Assembly (NCBI GenBank): GCA_947034885.2
Contig: OX344757.2
Span: forward strand, 5,890,001-5,954,000
From: Thuidium tamariscinum
Taxonomy: Eukaryota; Streptophyta; Bryopsida; Hypnales; Thuidiaceae
DNA: 64,000 nt
Reading direction: 5' to 3'
The position numbers and the translations under genes are program-made. Below, one piece after another: positions 60,830 through 64,000 of the stretch. The notes beneath the pieces were generated by a model that did not search any database, was not told the DNA's origin, and was given only the letters and a program-made list of their open reading frames with translations. Every line of letters starts with the position of its first letter. Position 1 is the first letter of the stretch.

Positions 60830-61090
60830 TTTGAAAAATTGTAAAAATTGCATTAAGAAATGAATTGCTTAAGTTAATTTTTCAAGAAGATGTTTAGATT
60901 GACTCCAAAACAAGATTTTCCATAACTTTGTTATTACTAGTCCAAATAGAATGAATCTAAGCTTCACATGTAGACAAAAATATATCATTTCAAGAAAAAA
61001 AGGTTAATTTTAATTGACTTTTTGAAAAAAAATTTATTGCCTACTGAGTGAAAATTTGGGCTTTTTGTGGTATAACTTTTAACCCCAGTC
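60830..61090 (-). repeat. Interspersed repeat S, copy 3 (inverted, partial)
   Basis: The reverse complement shares TTTGTCTACATG.GAA and an ATGGA.AATCTTGTTTTGG-like passage with 29475-29560 and 22785-22880. It again lies close to a TTGCAAGAAACAC-family element. Confidence 0.45.
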
Positions 61091-61499
61091 TCCAATTGAA
61101 ATATTCCCACAAAATTAATCAATTTTTCTATCTTATGAGAAAGTTTCAAAAAGTTTCTCCAAAAATTGAAGTCATAGAAACCTATTCAAAATCCATTTTG
61201 TCTTTGAAAGGAACAATAGTCCTTTAGAGATTAATTCTATAAGGATGCAGTCCCCCAATGAGCAAGGTAGTCTCCAAAATTCTCCAAGTAGTAGACCAAT
61301 CAGTGCACTCTCTTTATCTACAATCAACAGTGAAGTCATTTATCACACCATTCTGGTCCACAGCATCCTTACAAGGTCAAGGATTGAAAACTTTTTGTGA
61401 ATCCCCGTTTAATTGAAAATTGTCCATGTCTATCAAGAAAAAGAAAGAAACATAACAAAAGAAACAAAAAAACTTTTTGTGAATTCTCAGAAGCAGACT

Positions 61500-62602
61500 A
61501 CCAGACCAAGAAAAAATTTCTCCAAATTTCTCTAGAATGGATAGCCTCATCCAATTTCGTGGAACCACTCGAGTGAAGAAGGACGGCAGTTAGAGAAAGG
61601 CTGCCGTGGGTAACAACATGATGAAAGCCCCAAATCAAAAGCTTCACTTGGACTCCAAGGCACTGATGATGACAAGCAACAGCAATACCATTACAACGAC
61701 AACTGAAAGTCTGCAACCGCAAAGCTTCCATGTCGCTTACATTCCTGTCGACCCACTACATCACGTCATGCAAAAGCTGCCGCATCCCAACTGAAAGCAA
61801 AACGGTGAGCAGGAATTCAAACGACAATACATCCCATTCGAAGCTAGAAAGCACCGACATGCATCCTCATCACTCACCCCCAAAAGAGTGAGGTGCCGCC
61901 AGTTTAAAAGTGGGGTCATCAATTACAAATTGCTTTAGATCTTCAGGAGTCACAGAAATTCTAAGAATTATAGCACTACCCCATCCTCAAATCTATCCAG
62001 AGAATACTCACACAGCAACGCTCTAGACATCTTTGTCTCACAGAACATAAGCATATATTCTTAACAAAGCTCTCAGTCGCCAGAATCGCAGCCCGGGGGA
62101 AAATTCTCTGCAAAAAAACGCGTCCATTCTTGGGTTACGGTCCTTCCAAGAATCTCATACGCAAGGCAGGCGGTGAAGCACACGCCGCTGTTGCAATTCT
62201 CGGGCCGAAGTCCACTGCAGTCGCCATGGAGAATTGTGGAAATGGCTGTTTGAGATGCAGCACAGATGAATGTGAAGTGACGGATTAGGAAGCCCCAAAC
62301 GGCTTTTCAGGAGTCTCAAATCTAATGCCACTCGATTTCGGTTCCACGACGACTGCCTCCCTGCCTGCCGGGCGGCCTGCCGGGCGGCCTCCCGAGCTTT
62401 CGTTCGTGCCATGCTGCAGGCTATGTCCAGACAGAGAGATCTCTCGAAGGATCGCTTAACTCTCGGCACCTGGGTGGAGACCTGTAGTTTGGTTTTGTGC
62501 TCTCGGAGAGCTCAAAACGCGGGCGACAGTGGCGTCGTCCGCAGTTCATCACTCTCTTGTCAGATTACAACAACACTAGGTTGCGTATGCAGGGGTTCCC
62601 GT
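61500..62602 (-). other. GC-richer region downstream of the MYB gene, probable 3' UTR and flank
   Basis: Composition matches the gene island rather than the AT-rich DNA, beginning at about 61.5 kb. A minus-strand open frame at 62155-62469 (104 codons, with an ARQAARQAGRQ run from a CTGCCGGGCGG repeat) shows no family resemblance and is probably in the untranslated part. I see no clear poly(A) site. Confidence 0.4.
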
Positions 62603-63970
62603 TCAGATGAGATCCAAGAGCGTCGCCAGTCTTTGCAGCTCCTGCGATTGGTGATGGAGATGAAAGTCCCCGGGGAAAATCCCACCGTGGGGGTTTAGAT
62701 TTATGGTGGGAGTTGCAGCAGCAGCGAACATGGACTCAGGCGCCGGTTGTGGGTTAAGTTCTGTGTCCATAGCCCAAGAATCTAGCCCTTGAATCTCCGA
62801 CTGGACAAATGCCCCAAACACGTCGTTACTCTCTCCGATGTGCTCATTGTTCGGAGAACTCTGCATGATGTACGAGTCCCATTCGTTCAGAAGCTCACTC
62901 GGTGAGCTGCTCGGCTTGATGCATTTCCAAAGCTCGGCTTGGGGGAAGGATGGCGCGGTGGTGAGCTTGCGAACAATCTCGTGCTGGGGTTCGGACGGAC
63001 AATCCTTCTCCGCAGTGACCGTGCTCCCCGAATTCGACTGGTCGGAGATCGTGGACTCGGTGTCGACGTCGGATTTGAGGAGCACCAGCTGTGGACCTTC
63101 CTTGCTCTGGAACATCTTCAGCTGCGGTTTCGGACCCTTGGGCTGACGCACTTTCGGGGCAGGCGCCTCGATTTTCGGACTGGGTTTCTTTTTCGGCACA
63201 GAGGAGTTGGAGACATCGTCGCACGAGTCGCCGTCGTCGTTGTCGTCGCCGTCGTCGACTCCTGTGGGGCTATCTTTCGATTCTAACGGTAAGTGCGTCG
63301 TCGGATCCAGGCCCTGGCTGCGCAGCCGCTTCTTCAGACGCGTGTTCCAGTAGTTCTTGATTTCATTGTCCGTGCGGCCTGGTAGCTGCGCCGCGATTCG
63401 TGACCATCTGAGCCAAACCCAAACCCAAACCCTCAAACAACTTAGAAACACACTTGACGCCCAACTCTTACTAGACACAAGCTCTAGATAGTTACATACC
63501 AAAGACACCACGTATTGCAAAGTCCATGAAAGATGAGAAACTTCGGACGGAGAATGTCAATAATTACGGAAATGGTGACACTCACCGGTTGCCCAGAGTC
63601 GCATGAAGGTCAAGGATGAGATTCTCCTCCGCCTCGGTGAAAATCCCGCGCTTGAGGTCTGGTCGCAAGTAGTTCGTCCATCGGAGACGACAGCTCTTCC
63701 CGCAACGCAACAACCCTAGAGAATCGCATCCCCAAACACCCATTCAGCAACACACAAACGCAAACACAACCATTCCTGCCCTCCTCAAGAAAAAATTCTG
63801 CGAAAGACAACCACGAATTTCCTCCCTGACTACTCACCTGCCAGTTTGGGAATCGCTCTCCAACAGCAGATGCCGTTGGTGGTGATGTACGACACCAGCT
63901 TCCCATCTTCTTCGGCCGTCCATGGCCCTCGCTTGAGTCCCACTTTCTCACAGCATGGTTTCCTCCCCAT
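62603..63970 (-). CDS. R2R3-MYB transcription factor (355 aa), three exons
   Basis: Nuclear DNA-binding regulator. Exons: 63970-63838, 63715-63586 and 63407-62603, joined at GT..AG in phase at the two positions usual for plant R2R3-MYBs. It begins [17 protein letters not shown]. Repeat R2 has W17, W37 and W57; R3 has F70, W89 and W108, the normal pattern with the first R3 tryptophan replaced. The recognition-helix regions read [20 protein letters not shown] and [20 protein letters not shown]. The [17 protein letters not shown] text resembles the Arabidopsis MYB20/40/42/43/85/99 group, several of which act in secondary-wall or lignin control; this is a resemblance, not proof of role. The tail has an acidic run at 139-152, then a Lys/Pro-rich part, and ends LATLLDLI. 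I see no bHLH-interaction motif in R3. The promoter lies beyond the window. Confidence 0.96.
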
Positions 63971-64000
63971 GCCGGCCAAGCTTCCAGCGCTTCCACCTAC

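Noticed and set aside
62155-62469. 104-codon open frame with ARQAARQAGRQ
   Set aside because: It comes from a short CTGCCGGGCGG repeat, lies downstream of the MYB stop codon, and has no family resemblance.

Overview
The window looks like nuclear DNA of a land plant. The evidence is an R2R3-MYB gene with both introns at the positions usual for plants, a many-exon gene of the CPSF-A/DDB1 family with GT..AG introns, and a dense load of plant-type DNA transposons (hAT, CACTA, PIF/Harbinger-like and Mutator-like small elements). The strong contrast between very AT-rich intergenic DNA and GC-richer gene islands, together with the MYB sequence, would suit a non-seed plant, but the sequence alone does not settle the species.

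Layout. Bases 1 to about 40.9 kb are gene-poor and AT-rich. This part holds four diverged copies of an unclassified repeat (R1: 2.5-4.0, 7.5-8.9, 10.5-11.3 and 16.5-17.5 kb), foldback elements, a 1.2-kb PIF/Harbinger-like element (18529-19727, TTA duplications), and a 3.75-kb hAT element (22017-25766, perfect 8-bp duplication CTTAACAA). The hAT element sits in a Ty1/copia relic, has GC-rich arrays of a CGGAC motif near both ends, and carries an inverted array of ~340-bp units in its middle. Further on are two 0.7-kb elements with GGGT..TTGCAAGAAACAC ends, a Mutator-like MITE with a 9-bp duplication (31548-31733) and CACTA-type MITEs.

The first gene island runs from about 40.9 to 51.2 kb. It is one minus-strand gene of at least 24 exons for a large MMS1_N/CPSF_A-family beta-propeller protein (DDB1, SF3b130 and CPSF160 relatives). 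I rebuilt most exons by hand, and their phases and homology agree. One intron carries a miRNA-precursor-like hairpin, and a foldback element lies about 330 bp upstream of the start codon.

From 51.8 to 61.4 kb the DNA is again AT-rich and element-filled: a 1.1-kb element with matching inverted ends, a CACTA MITE, a second hAT element (56892-58781) with GAGCG-type subterminal repeats and an internal tandem array, and an apparently perfect 534-bp-arm palindrome (59675-60759). The second gene island (61.5-64.0 kb) holds a complete three-exon R2R3-MYB gene on the minus strand, 355 residues long, with its start codon 31 bp from the window edge.

The two genes have no evident functional link. No tRNA, rRNA or CRISPR array was seen. 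Most short open frames in the AT-rich parts are chance.
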